Assembly (NCBI GenBank): GCA_027625915.1
Contig: JANTQA010000076.1
Coordinates: 3,225,501 to 3,289,500, forward strand
Direction of reading: 5' to 3'
DNA from: Anaeramoeba flamelloides
Lineage: Eukaryota; Metamonada; Anaeramoebidae
DNA: 64,000 bases
Below the pieces are notes generated by a model. That model saw only the letters and a list, made by a program, of their open reading frames with translations, searched no databases and had not been told where the DNA came from. Of the stretch, positions 23,264 to 34,315 are shown one piece after another. The position numbers and the translations under genes were made by a program. Each line of letters begins with the position of its first letter. The stretch's first letter is position 1.

Positions 23264-24727
23264 TTACATCAAAAGGCATTTTCCCTTTCCTTTTTTCCCT
23301 TTTCCACCTGACGCTTGTTCAAGTTTTGCTCTTTCTTTTCTAATTGATCGAACACATTCTGCAAATGATTCTTCGATATTAATTACATTTTTAGCAGATG
23401 TTTCCATAAATGGATAACCATAGCTCTCAGCAAGATCTTTTCCTTCTTTTTTTGAAACCTCATGATTGTTTTTTGGTAAATCAACCTTCAGAAAGTTCGG
23501 GGTTCAGAGGAATTGTAGGGGTTATTTAATTAAACGAAGGGTTGTGGAAGAAAATAATAAAATAAAGTAAATAAAGCCAAGAAATTTTCAATTTTTGAAC
23601 CAGAGAAAGAAGCGGATTATTTTGTTTTGTTAGAGATTTTTTTTTTTTTTTTTTTTCTTTTCATCCCAACCAAGACAAATTTGCAATTCGTTTGTTGTTC
23701 CAAAATATTCAACCACAAGAAATTTTTTTTAAAATTGGAAAAGAGAAAAAAAAAAAATAAAAAATAGAATAAATTTATACCTTGTTTGCAAGTAAAACGA
23801 TTGGTAAAGAATCAGCGTCTTTAGCTCGAAGAATTTCCTCATGAAAATCAACAATTTCCTCAAAAGCCTTTCGATTATCGACAGAATATACCAATAAAAA
23901 CCCATCCCCATTTTGGAAATGATGTGATCTGAGACTTGAATACTCTTCTTGACCAGCGGTATCCTTTTTATTGGTTTTTTTTACAAATCAAGAAAGGTGG
24001 TAATTATTTCAAAAAAAAAAAAAAAAATAAAAAGGAAAGGAAAAAATTTTTTCATTGCAAAAGAACAAGAAAAAAAGAAAATAAAATAAAAAAAATTTTT
24101 GATTGGAAGAAAAAAGAATTTTTGTAAATTATTTTTGTTGAAATGTCAAGAAAACAAAGAAGATCGATCTTTATTAAAAAAAAAAAAAAACAAAGAAGGA
24201 TTTGCAAGGCTTACAAGAATATCAAGATATGCAACTTCACTATCGACATAAATGTGCTTTTTGTAACATTCTTTGTATTAGACAAGTTATCGGAGAGTTT
24301 GTGTTGAACAAAAAAAAAAAAAAAAAAGTTATTTGGAAAATTTCCAAACTAAAGGGCATATTGGGGAATTTGAAAAATTACAAACCTTCAATTGTTGGAT
24401 CTGTTGTTGTTTTTGAAAAAACCAATTTGAAAATGAAAATAATTTTTTTTTTTTTTTTTTTTTTATTTGGATCGTGTTGATTGTTGGTTAGGTTAGATAC
24501 ATGTCGCCAAAAAAGAAAATACAAAAGTGAAAATTTGTTAGTCGAGAAGAAAAATTGAATATGTTGAAGACTTTAGATGACGCAGATTTTGTTCAGAATG
24601 AAAGAAAAAGAAAAGGCTGATTACCATAATCACGGATAAATTGTTGAGAAATAAATTGAAGTGTAATAGCAGATTTCCCTACACTACCGGGACCGGCAAT
24701 AACAATTTGATAACGTAATTCAGTCAT
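23264..24727 (-). CDS. ras: Ras-type small GTPase with CAAX box (5 exons)
   Basis: Membrane-attached GTP switch of the Ras/Rheb branch, 192 aa. Exons: 24727-24625, 24400-24386 (15-nt microexon), 24270-24215, 23963-23781, 23485-23264; all phases join. G1 is GPGSVGKS (residues 12-19), with Gly kept at the Ras-12 position and Ser at the Ras-13 position, as in Rheb. Switch I is DPTIEE (35-40), with Thr37 equivalent to Ras Thr35. G3 is DTAGQEEYS (59-67), keeping the catalytic Gln (63). G4 NKVD is split by intron 4 (118-121). G5 is ETSAK. The C-terminus is Lys/Gly-rich and ends CLLM, a prenylation signal whose terminal Met favours farnesylation. The Gln plus EEYS pattern fits Ras better than Rap (which has Thr). 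All catalytic residues are present, so it should be active. Introns are about 114-295 bp, much shorter than in its neighbours. Confidence 0.93.
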
Positions 24728-25539
24728 AATATATGAACACTAAAAAATAAAGTTTGAAGAAAAATGGTTTTAAAGCTAATTAAATATATGAAGATTTTAA
24801 TAATTTTTTTTTGTTGAAGAAATTATTAAATAATAATATTTCAAAAAATTAACCTGGCTACTACAAGTTAAAAAAAATATTTCATTTTTACATCTCGTGG
24901 CGATTCGTGTTTCACCATTTGTGTCTCCAAATAAAGAAAAGAAAATTTTTCAGTTTTATAGCATTTTACCAATTCTTACCAAGTTAGTTAAATAATCTTT
25001 ATAAAAAATTAATTTTTTTTGAGAGAAATCAATTGAAGTTTTCATTGAAATCTTCTGGATTGAACATTTTAACCATTTGACAATTAAATGAAAAACCTCC
25101 AAAAATTTAAAATTGATTTCAAGATTTTTCCAAATGTTTTTTTTTTAATTAATGATTACAATACTGACCAATTCGAATCTTCAAGATATTAAAACGAGAT
25201 TAACTATGGTAGTGTTTTTAAATTTTTTACTTTTTAATGGTGAAAGAGACCAATAGGAGATCTCCTAAATGAAATTCTCAAACTTTGAAATTCTAATCTT
25301 TTAATTTAATGATAAATCTGAAAAAAAACTTTTCAGTAAAATTTAATATTATATTTTTAAAAATTTTAAAGCATCACAAAATTAAAAAATGACATAAAAA
25401 TCTGATTACTATAAAACCAAACTTAATTTTAAAGTGATTTTAAGAAATGAATCATAGTTTTTCAAAATTTTGATCTTTTTTTAGAATTTGAAATTTTCAA
25501 AATTCAATTGGGTTTTCTAAATTATTGAAAAAAAATAAT

Positions 25540-27440
25540 ATTCTTTGAAAGAAGATTGAAATCTTATTTTCTATGTATGCGAAGGAATTGTACTAAAATA
25601 CACTTTAAAAAAAAAACTTATAAAGTTTTGGAATGACTCTATTTAAAAAATATACTTATATTTATTTATTGTGATAAAGGAGTAATCAAAGAAAATTTAT
25701 TAAATAAAAAAGAGAAGAAGAAAATAATTAAAATATCAAAGAAAAAATATACTTATAATTAAAAAAAATATCCAATTATTATTTTAAACTGGTAAAAAAT
25801 ATAGTTTTTTGATTCAAAAGAACAGTTCAAATCAATTTTTTACTTTTATTCTCACAAAAAAAAATATAAGAAAAACAATCAAACAATTAAATTTAACAAT
25901 TCTCCCAAAACACTTTTACAACCTAGATAAATATAATTAATAAATTAAATGTAATGGTTTTTTAATTTGATTATTTTTAATCAATAATTAATAACCCTAT
26001 CTTAATTATTCCAGTGAGTTAATAATAACCCAATAACCAACACACATAATGGACTTTATTATTATTTCTCAATTTTTTAAATATTTTCAAACAAATTAAA
26101 TTAATTCAAATTAATAATTCTATCAATGGAATAAAAATAAAAATTATCAAATAACCAATCTTAATACAAATAGTTTGTTTTTATACCTGTGGCATTTAAA
26201 AAAGAATATTACTTAACCGTTTATATTCCAATATAGTCGATTTCACTTTTAATACTCAAACTTTCAAGGAAATTTAAGTCACAGAAAAATCCCAAATTAA
26301 AGCACAACATTGGAAATTTTATTTCCCATAAATTATAATTCTAGAATTTGAATTTTGTGCATTAATTTGAGATTTTTAGTGTGCCTTAAACACAGTTCAA
26401 AATTTGTGTCTTAAAAGTGAAGTTTACTTTAATATTTAATAAATATTTGTGAATAATAAAAATTAATCATTTGTTTTTTGATCTTCAAATATTTAATATT
26501 TATATTTATTTTCATTGTAATTTTAAAATGTTTTTTTCTTCTGAAATCTGATAAGTTCAATAAAAATATTGTTAAATATTGAATACTTGTAGATCAGAAA
26601 ACAAATGATTAGTTATATTATTCACAAATCTTGATTAAATATTAAAAAACTTCAAAGTTTTGTTAATATTTTTTTAAAAATATTCAGAATAAAATAGGTA
26701 CTAAATTTGTATTAGCGCCAGTTATTTGATAATTTTTATTATTATTTCATTGATAGAATTATTAATTTGAATTAATTTAATTTGTTTGAAAATATTTAAA
26801 AAATTGAGAAATAATAATAAAATCTATTATGTGTGTTCCACTTGCTGGGCTATTATTAACTCACTGGAATAATTAAGATAGGGTTATTAATTTTTAATTA
26901 AAAATAGACAAATTAAGAAACTATTTATTTCCAATTTTTGTTAAAATTTATTGATTTAAAAAAAAAATTTCGAGATATTATTATCATTTATGGTTTTCAT
27001 TTTTTAATTTTTGTTTATAATATAAAAAAAAGAAAAAATGGTCTTAAATTGTTCTTTGAATCAAAAAATATGTATTGAATATAGTCAATAGATTCTTTTG
27101 AAGTATAAAATAATTTATATAATTTTTTTTTTTTTTTTTTGATAGTCAGTAGAGTTTTTAGACAAAGTTTTTAGATACCTTGTAATTTTATAATTATAGT
27201 ATATTTTTTCTTTGATATTTTAATTATTTTCTTCTTCTCTTTTTTATTTAATAAGTTTTCTTTGATTACTCCTTTCTCACAATAAATAAATATAAGTGCA
27301 TTTGTTAAATAGAGTCATTCCAAAACTTTATAAGTTTTTTTAAAGTGTATTTTAGTACACTTCCTTCACATACATAGATAATAAGATTTCTTTCTTCTTA
27401 GAAAATATTTGTTTTTGAAATAATTTTGAAATAATTTGAT
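25540..27440. repeat. Large nested inverted repeat, family H (about 1.9 kb)
   Basis: The outer arms, about 25540-25760 and 27180-27400, are inverted copies (for example GATAAAGGAGTAATCAAAGA on the left and TCTTTGATTACTCCTTTCTC on the right, plus AAAGTTTTGGAATGACTCTA and its complement). The middle arms, about 25970-26160 and 26715-26900, share AATAACCCTATCTTAATTAT and its complement. A further inner pair lies at about 26430-26495 and 26565-26645. The whole can fold as one long imperfect hairpin and has no ORF. Partial relatives occur at 19560-20150, 54530-54620 and 55470-55540. Confidence 0.7.
26238..26430. mobile_element. Small palindromic MITE inside element H
   Basis: About 190 bp. The left half (TTCACTTTTAATACTCAAAC, CCCAAATTAAAGCACAA) recurs inverted in the right half (TTCACTTTTAAGACACAAAT and CTCAAATTAATGCACAAAAT on the minus strand). 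Its centre (about 26340) is offset from the centre of element H (about 26500-26540), which suggests a later insertion into H. Confidence 0.5.
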
Positions 27441-28299
27441 TTTGAAACTTTTGAAAAATGAGTAAAAATGAATCAAACTTTTGAAAACAATAAGGAATTT
27501 CTGAAAATACTATTACAAGTAAGTTAAGTATTAAATTACTCACAATTTTATTGTATTGTTTAATTTTAAGAGATGAAATAGACTTTTTTTCATGATTTTA
27601 CTCTTAACTTTTTTTGAACATTTTTTTTCTTTTACTAGCTTATTAAGAAAAAAATATTTTGATTAATATTGAAATAATAAGTATTTGTCAAAATCTAAAA
27701 TTACTGAAACTAATTTAATTTTTAAGATCTAAAATTTTATAAAATATTTCCTAGAATGAGATTGTTCAATGATAAAAATTTTAGTTGGTTTTTTTTTCAA
27801 AATGATCTGTAATTTTCCCAAACCTTTTTAACATTTCCAAATCTAAAATTATTTTGAAAATTTTGATGTATTAAAATACTCTTGATTTCTCAACGCCCAC
27901 CTTATATTTTCATCAAATTTTTATTAATTTACAAAAAAGTAGTTCAATCATTGTTTATATTTCAAAATAATATTCTTTTTGTAAGTATTTCTATTTCTAA
28001 ACTGGTAATATAATATTAAATCATATGGTATTACTAATTGTTATTTGGATATTTAGATGACCATTACAAAATAAATTCATCAAAATATTCCTTATAAATT
28101 AAAAAAAAAGATTAACAACTCATTCTATACATAATAAAATATGAATTAATTCCAATAAAAAAAAAAGGAAATATGAGAAAAACTTCTTTGATGAAATGAC
28201 GAATAATTTTTTTTTTTGCATGTCTCAAAAAACCAAATAAATAAAGAGAAAAATCGATTTTTATCTTAAAAAATAAAAATTAAATTGTAAAGTGTTAAA

Positions 28300-28302
<3 letters not shown>

Positions 28303-28341
<39 letters not shown>
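28303..28341. repeat. TA microsatellite
   Basis: An uninterrupted AT dinucleotide run of about 19 units downstream of the N-rich gene. Similar runs occur at 22613-22632, 31760-31793, 33671-33699, 43621-43637 and 43891-43917. Confidence 0.95.
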
Positions 28342-28346
<5 letters not shown>

Positions 28347-28666
28347 TTATAATTAAAAATTAAATTATTTGATGATGTTAATTTAATCAATATATTTTTC
28401 AAAAATAATATTTGAAAAAAAAAAAAGTTATTTTAGTTTTAAAAAGAATTACACAGGTTAAATTAACCTTAATAAATGAATATATAAAATACAAAAAAAA
28501 AAAAAAAAAAAAAAAAAATGGATGAAGAGTTCATATAAAAAAAATAAATAAACTAATGTTTAAAATAAAAACGTTTTAATAATAAATACATTTTTAAATA
28601 TTCTGGTATTAAATCAAAAAATACACCCCATTAGCAATTTATACTTATACACATATAAATTTGAAA

Positions 28667-29776
28667 TTATTTATGTTCATTATTTTGGTAATTGATTTTT
28701 TTCGGAAATATTTGGTTCTTTGTTATGTATTTTTTCTGTGTATCAACATTAATGCTATCATTTTCCTCATTTTTTAATTTTTCTAATGTTCTTCTTCCCC
28801 TTTTTCTTTTTTTCTTTACAAAATCCTTATTAAAGAATTTTCTCTCGTAGATCCATGTTGCCATTTCGACACTGCATTTTCCTCGTCTAACCAGAGGGTC
28901 ATCTGCATTGGGCATCAATTGATATTTGGAGACTGTGGATCCATTTTTTAAGCTTGTTTTTATTACTGTTTTTAAATGTAAATAAAAAACAACACCCATT
29001 GCAGGGTTTTCACGGTTTGTTGCTTCTTGTAGATTTAAGGGCTGCATTAAAAAATCCAAAATTATTTTTTTTTCATTGAATTTTTGAGATTTTTTCGACT
29101 TTTTGTGTTTTTTATAATTCTCTCTTTGCTTGATCCTGGTTTTTTTTTTAAAATTCTGTTCTTGTTGACTATTTATATTGAGTTTTTTTTTGACTTGTCG
29201 ATCTTGTGACAAATTTTGTAAGTGTAATAGTTGATTGTCTAAATTAATATTTTGGCTTTGCAAATTATTATATTGGCGATTTTTGGGGTCGCTTATATTT
29301 TTTTGAGATGCCAGTAATACATTATTTATTAAAGGACTTTTTGTTGTTATATTATTCTTGGTATTTCTAAAAACTGTAAATTTGGAAGAAGGCGTCATCA
29401 TATTATTTGGGCTTTGTAACAGGGCCTGTTGGCTATATTTTAAGTTGTTGGTATGTGTCAGTGGCAAATCCAAAATATTAGGAGAGTTCTCAACAAGTTC
29501 ATAGAGTGTATTTAGATCTTGGTCATTGCCAAAAAGCAAATTTCCATAGTCAAGATCTATTGGATTGTTCTTTTGCTTTGGTGTATTTAAATTCCCACTT
29601 AGCACACTTGTTTCAGGTTTTGTTTTTTTCTGATGAATATTTTGTTTTGAATTTTCAGAATATATTTGAATTGGTGGCTCTGTCGATTTTGTAATCGGTT
29701 GATCAAGAACTGCAGCAAATTCTTTTTCTCCTAAGATTTTTCGAACCCAACTGGCAAATTGGGTCTGATCAGACAT
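28667..29776 (-). CDS. Hypothetical N/Q/K-rich protein with basic C-terminal motif
   Basis: A 369-aa single open frame; the family is not recognised. Residues 1-25 form a compact, hydrophobic-patterned start (QFASWVRKILGEKEFAAVLD). Residues 30-225 are Asn/Gln/Ser-rich and probably disordered. Residues about 235-320 are denser and likely folded, with FLMQPLNLQEATNRENPAMG, VVFYLHLKTVIKTSLKNG and RRGKCSVEMATWIYERKFF. A strongly basic KKKRKRGRR near residue 325 looks like a nuclear localisation signal. The balanced composition of the 235-320 block and the normal start context (AAAGCATGTCT) argue for a real gene. A nuclear role is inferred only from the basic motif. Upstream exons are not excluded. 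Confidence 0.65.
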   Translation of the reverse strand: MSDQTQFASWVRKILGEKEFAAVLDQPITKSTEPPIQIYSENSKQNIHQKKTKPETSVLSGNLNTPKQKNNPIDLDYGNLLFGNDQDLNTLYELVENSPNILDLPLTHTNNLKYSQQALLQSPNNMMTPSSKFTVFRNTKNNITTKSPLINNVLLASQKNISDPKNRQYNNLQSQNINLDNQLLHLQNLSQDRQVKKKLNINSQQEQNFKKKTRIKQRENYKKHKKSKKSQKFNEKKIILDFLMQPLNLQEATNRENPAMGVVFYLHLKTVIKTSLKNGSTVSKYQLMPNADDPLVRRGKCSVEMATWIYERKFFNKDFVKKKRKRGRRTLEKLKNEENDSINVDTQKKYITKNQIFPKKINYQNNEHK

Positions 29777-31756
29777 GCTTTCGAATAATTATTGGAATTT
29801 AAAAAAAAATAATCTTTTTTGATTTTTATCAGAATCAATTGATATCAAATTGCTACTTTTTAGTAGTTTAATTATTATCCAGTCACAAGCATTTCATGTC
29901 ATGTGGAAAGTAGGTCTATCAAAATAAGGAAAATATAAAAAAATTAAAACTGGTTAGATTTTTTTTTTTAGGCATTTTGATCCAATAAAAAAAATAATTT
30001 TCAAAAAGGGTCTTTTGGATAAAAATTTTTTTAAAAAGTGTAAATATATTTACAAACAGAAAATAATTAACAAAAAGAGTGACAAAGAAAAAAGAAGAAT
30101 TTTTTATTTTTGTTCAGGTACAGATTAACTTTGAGATTTTGCAGTTATCTTGATCGAACAACCAACAATATTGTTGTTTTTGTTACAAAGAATACTTTTG
30201 ATTATTTTCGTTTTACTGATTAGAGTAGATTTTAAAGAGCAAATATTGAAAAGTGGCTTCAAATTTAACAGTTACTTTTTTAGATCTGATAAAAGCGACA
30301 AAAATTATTTTTTATTTTCAAAGAAATTAAAAAAACTCCTTTGCAAGAGTAACTTTACAATTCTCTAAATCAAGAAAATACCAGTTTTGTAGATAATAAG
30401 AATTATAGTTAAAGTTAATCTAAAAGTTAAAAAAGATTCATCAATGATAGTTTTTGAATTAGGTAATATTGAAAAGTGAATGGCTTTTTGTTTGTTGCCA
30501 AATCAAAGTAAATATTATGAATAAATCTCAACTATTGAGATTATTATTAACTTTTAATCATTTTTTTAATGTTTTCGATTCAAGGGAAAGTAATTGAATT
30601 TTACTCACTATGATAATTCTTCAACTGTTAATGTTAAAATTTATGATTGACGAATATTATTTCAAATTTCTGAAAAAAGAAATAAAAATTATTTTTTACT
30701 TTCTGATTTTTATGTGGTCATTAGGTGGTTTTTGTTGATTCAAAACAAGATATTTTTTTATTTTTTTTTATTTTGGTTACTTTAATTCTCCAAAGCATTT
30801 TCTTGTCTTGTGTGAATTTGAGGATCTGGCTGTGTTTCTTTGTCAAGAAATGGGGTGTTGGTAAACTAGTTGTAATTGAGAAATGAATTAGCAACTACAT
30901 ACTCGTGAATATATTAATTCCCTTTTTTTCCAAAAAATTTCCGTTGTTGATTTAAAAAGTGATTTGTATGAAAAAACTCGAAGATCACGATATTAAGAGA
31001 GCAATATGGACTGAAAGATCTTGTTGAAGCAAAGTTATCTTTTTTTTTACCAGTTATTTGGAAACAAAAAAAAGGTATTTGAAAAAAAATAATCAATTTT
31101 CAAAAACAAACAATTTTTTCATAATTGTGTTAGTTTTTGAAAAACTTTTCTTTTTTTTTTAAATCGGTTTGCTGAATAACCAAAACCTTCAACTTGTATT
31201 TATTATTTTTCTTTTGAAAACTAAACACCCAAGTATTTTTAATTTTATTATCTTTTTCAAGATGTTGGTTTCAAGACAATAAATGAAATAAAAAAACCTT
31301 CTACAAGTTTACATATTCAGAATTTTTTAGAAAAAGTTCATTTATTTCAGGTCAATAGCTTTGTAATTGAAAAAAACAAGAAGTCAGAATATTTCTAACA
31401 AGATCAAAATAAGAAAAATTTTTTCAAAAAAACTAGAAAAAAAAATTGTTTTTTTTTTTGAGAATTTAGATTCAATTGAAATCCTCGCATTTATTGATGT
31501 AAAAAATGATTATTATTATTTTTTAACAAGTCGTTAATTCTTTTAAAAAGTGTATGAAAAAAATTGATTTTAGTTTTTTTTTTTTTTAGAAAATTCAAAG
31601 CTTGATTTTCGAATTTAGTTTGTAAATAATAAATTAATGAGGCATTTTTCAAAGTAAACCTTTAAATATACTTTAAATTCCATCATGTTATTTTGATTAA
31701 AATGTTCAAAATCCTTTGTTAAGGTATTAAATGGACTGTTTATTTAATAAATAAAG

Positions 31757-31796
<40 letters not shown>

Positions 31797-32012
31797 GTTA
31801 CTTCCAATACTCTCTTTATTCAATTTATAAGTGTTTTGATTTCTTCATTCAAGTCATTTGAATAAAATAACTCAAAAATTGTTTAAAAGAAGAAATAAAA
31901 AAAGTTTATTGGACATTTTTTGAAATACTCTCCTATTTAATTTGAGAAATAGAAAGTAACTTTGTTTTTTTGTTTTTTATAATTTAAAAGAGGAGTTTTT
32001 AATCTCTCTTGT

Positions 32013-32180
32013 TTGCCTTAGATTTTCCAGAATTTAAAAGAATTGAGTTAAATCTTTGATTTTACTCCATTTTTCTTAAATCTAGAAAACCGCCATTAGC
32101 TTTTTTTTTAATTGAGAAAAAAAAAGAAAATTTCATAAAATTTTCTTTTTATTTCTTAAATTAAAAAAAAAAAAGCTAGG
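32013..32180. repeat. Two adjacent family F hairpins
   Basis: First hairpin, about 32013-32094: GCCTTAGATTTTCCAGAATT and its inverted partner, ending TCTAGAAAACCGCC. Second, about 32099-32180: AATTGAGAAAAAAAAAGAAA and TTTCTTAAATTA, ending AGCTAGGCACTT. Both belong to the short palindromic family seen best at 39035-39120. Confidence 0.55.
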
Positions 32181-32752
32181 CACTTGAGGGCACTTCCCGA
32201 ATTCCTAAATTTTTATTTAGAAATTTCAAAAAGTTTTTTTTTTTTTTGATTTAGTTTTTTTGTTATTTTTTTGAAAATCCAATTGTATAAATTATGAAAG
32301 GATTGATTTATGTAGCAATTATTTAATTTCACCAAGTTATTTGCATCAAAGAACTTATGCCTGTCTTATTTAAATAAAATACAAATAATAATAAAAAAAA
32401 AATTAGTTGGATAAAGTATTCTTGGGCTATTTTTTTAGAAACAAAAAGTTGGGTTTTATCCACAAACAAAAAAATAAAAATGAAAAAACACACAAAACGC
32501 GATGTTTTGTAGGAATAGTATTTTTAATTCTATAGATAAAATATCGTGTTCACATTTATGAATCAAAATGGGAATTTTTTATATAATTTATAATTCAAAT
32601 TTATTTGTTGTATCTTTCCTCAAAAGATTTTTCTTTAAATTAAATTTGGATATTAAACAATAATTTAAAAAATAAATTAATTTAACATCAGGCATATCCC
32701 TATTAATTATTCAAATTATTTTTTTTAAGTAACTTTATTTTGTAATGTAATA

Positions 32753-33294
32753 TAAATCCCCATTCCAAAAATTTGGACACACCTAAAATTAAAAATAGTC
32801 CAAAAAAAAAAAAAAAACAATTTATTTTATTTTTCCAAACCTAAGATTAAAACATATTTTAGTTACCTAGTTTAAATTTTTTTATAAGTAATCATTTTAA
32901 TCCAAATAAAAGAAAGAAATATAAAATGAAAAAAAAAAAAAATAGTGTGTCCAAAATAATGTAACCAGCGGAACAAAAAATATATTGGTAAATTTGTTGT
33001 ATTTTTATTAACAATTGCTGATCGATCAATTGATAAGATACCTTCAGCCAATTGTATATTATTTTTCAATTAACAAACTTAACAATTACCTTCTATCAAC
33101 AATCTGAAAAAAAAATTCCAGATCTAACTAAAATAGATTACGTAACTGGAAAAAACGAAATTGAAACAAAAAATAAGAGATAAAAAATGTAATAGTTTTT
33201 AAAATCGACAATATTTCCAAATTGAAAGTAAATAGGAGTATTGTAATTCTTTCAACTGTTTAAACTATGTCTAATTTTTTGGAATTTAGTTTAT
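32753..33294 (-). mobile_element. Mariner-like MITE family A, copy 2
   Basis: About 540 bp in the opposite orientation to copy 1. The left end is TAAATCCCCATTCCAAAAAT, continuing with TTGGACACACC. The right end is GTCTAATTTTTTGGAATTTA. Internal landmarks GTGTGTCCAAAATAATG, GATCGATCAATTG and GATTACGTAACTG match copy 1 in reverse complement. The open frame at 32872-33069 lies wholly inside and is fortuitous. Confidence 0.8.
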
Positions 33295-34188
33295 ATCCCT
33301 TAGTACCAATTGAGGTCTAGTTTCCTTAAAGTTTAAAGGAAAAGATTTAAAATGATTTTAAGAACAATTATTTTTATTTTCTTATTTGTCTTTAATCCAA
33401 ATTTAAATTATAATAAAAAGTAAAAACAATTCAAAGATAAAGTAGTTATTTAATGGTATTTTTTTTTTTTTTTTGAAATTAGTATCAATCTAATAATTAT
33501 TCTTTTTTAGCGTTTATTTAGCGGGGAAAAGAATTAATTATAATAATGGAAATTTAATTATAATAATAATAATTTAATATTCAAGACATTAATTTATTAA
33601 TAATAATAATCAAAGAATGTTGCTAATTTTATGATAAAAAAATAAATAAAAAAATACAATAGTAAAAAATTTATATATATATATATATATATATATATCT
33701 TTTAATACAAAATTTAACAAAATATTTAATCAATAGAAAAATAAAATTGGTACCTTTAGGTCAAAATTAAAATTTTTCTATGAATAATTTTCTAAAACAT
33801 CAATTCAAATAATATATAAAATAATTGAATAAACATAATAATTGTAAAAGAATTTTATTTAATAATTTCATTTATTCCATTGAAATTAAACAAGTAAAAA
33901 CTTTTTTAATAGATAAAGTAATTAGTTCAAAAGTTAATAAAAATATCAAATATATTGTTAAAAATTTTTTAGAGATATGAAAATAATGTGAAAAAGAAAG
34001 AAATTTGGTTTTTATTTTTGTAGTTGGTTAAATTAGTAAAATATATTTTGTCAAATTTAGTTTTAGTTGTGTATAGAATCAATCTATATATTTGATAAAT
34101 TATTTTAAATATATGGTTTCTGAATCAGCAATATTGTTTATTTTATTCAATGATATTAAAAAGTTAAAAAATAAAAAATTATTCAAAT

Positions 34189-34194
34189 AAAAAA
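34189..34194 (-). terminator. Pol III terminator of 5S rRNA
   Basis: Six T residues on the minus strand directly follow the 3' end of the 5S gene (forward strand AAAAAA), as expected for RNA polymerase III termination. Confidence 0.8.
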
Positions 34195-34315
34195 GTATTT
34201 AGCACCAAGTGTTCGCGAGAGGTTCTCCATCTCACTAACGAGCTTAGACCTCAATTCGTTGATCTTCTGGGTTCGGAATGTGTCCAGGATTATTAAATTG
34301 GGTATGGCCGAATAC
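34195..34315 (-). rRNA. rrn5: 5S ribosomal RNA
   Basis: A 121-nt gene on the minus strand. The 5' end GTATTCGGCCATACC and 3' end GGTGCTAAATAC close helix I through GTATT pairing with AATAC. The conserved loop segment ATTCCGAACCCAGAAGATCA is present, followed by the internal promoter-like AAGCTCGTTAG and the loop E/helix IV segment GTGAGATGGAGAACCTCTCG. A T6 tract follows. It is a single gene, not part of a visible array or rDNA unit. A GGTATGGCCA echo at about 34390-34400 matches only the first few bases and is not a second gene. Confidence 0.93.

Larger units (their letters stand above)
24728..28666. other. Intergenic region upstream of Ras gene
   Basis: Holds the presumed Ras promoter just above 24727, the family H inverted element (25540-27440), a TA microsatellite of about 39 bp at 28303-28341 and poly-A/T tracts near 28500. 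No gene is supported; the frame at 27352-27543 (minus) lies in the H repeat and is a by-product. Confidence 0.6.
29777..34188. other. Intergenic region between N-rich gene and 5S rRNA
   Basis: About 4.4 kb with the promoter side of the minus-strand gene at 29776, hairpin repeats of family F (32013-32180), MITE A copy 2 and TA microsatellites at 31760-31793 and 33671-33699. The open frames at 30150-30368 (+) and 30914-31096 (-) show no family motif or folded-protein composition and are not called. Confidence 0.55.

Noticed and set aside
23729-24480. Short frames in both strands around the Ras exons
   Set aside because: They overlap exons or poly-A/T introns of the Ras gene in other frames.
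32872-33069. 65-codon minus frame
   Set aside because: Lies entirely inside MITE A copy 2, whose other copy does not keep it open.
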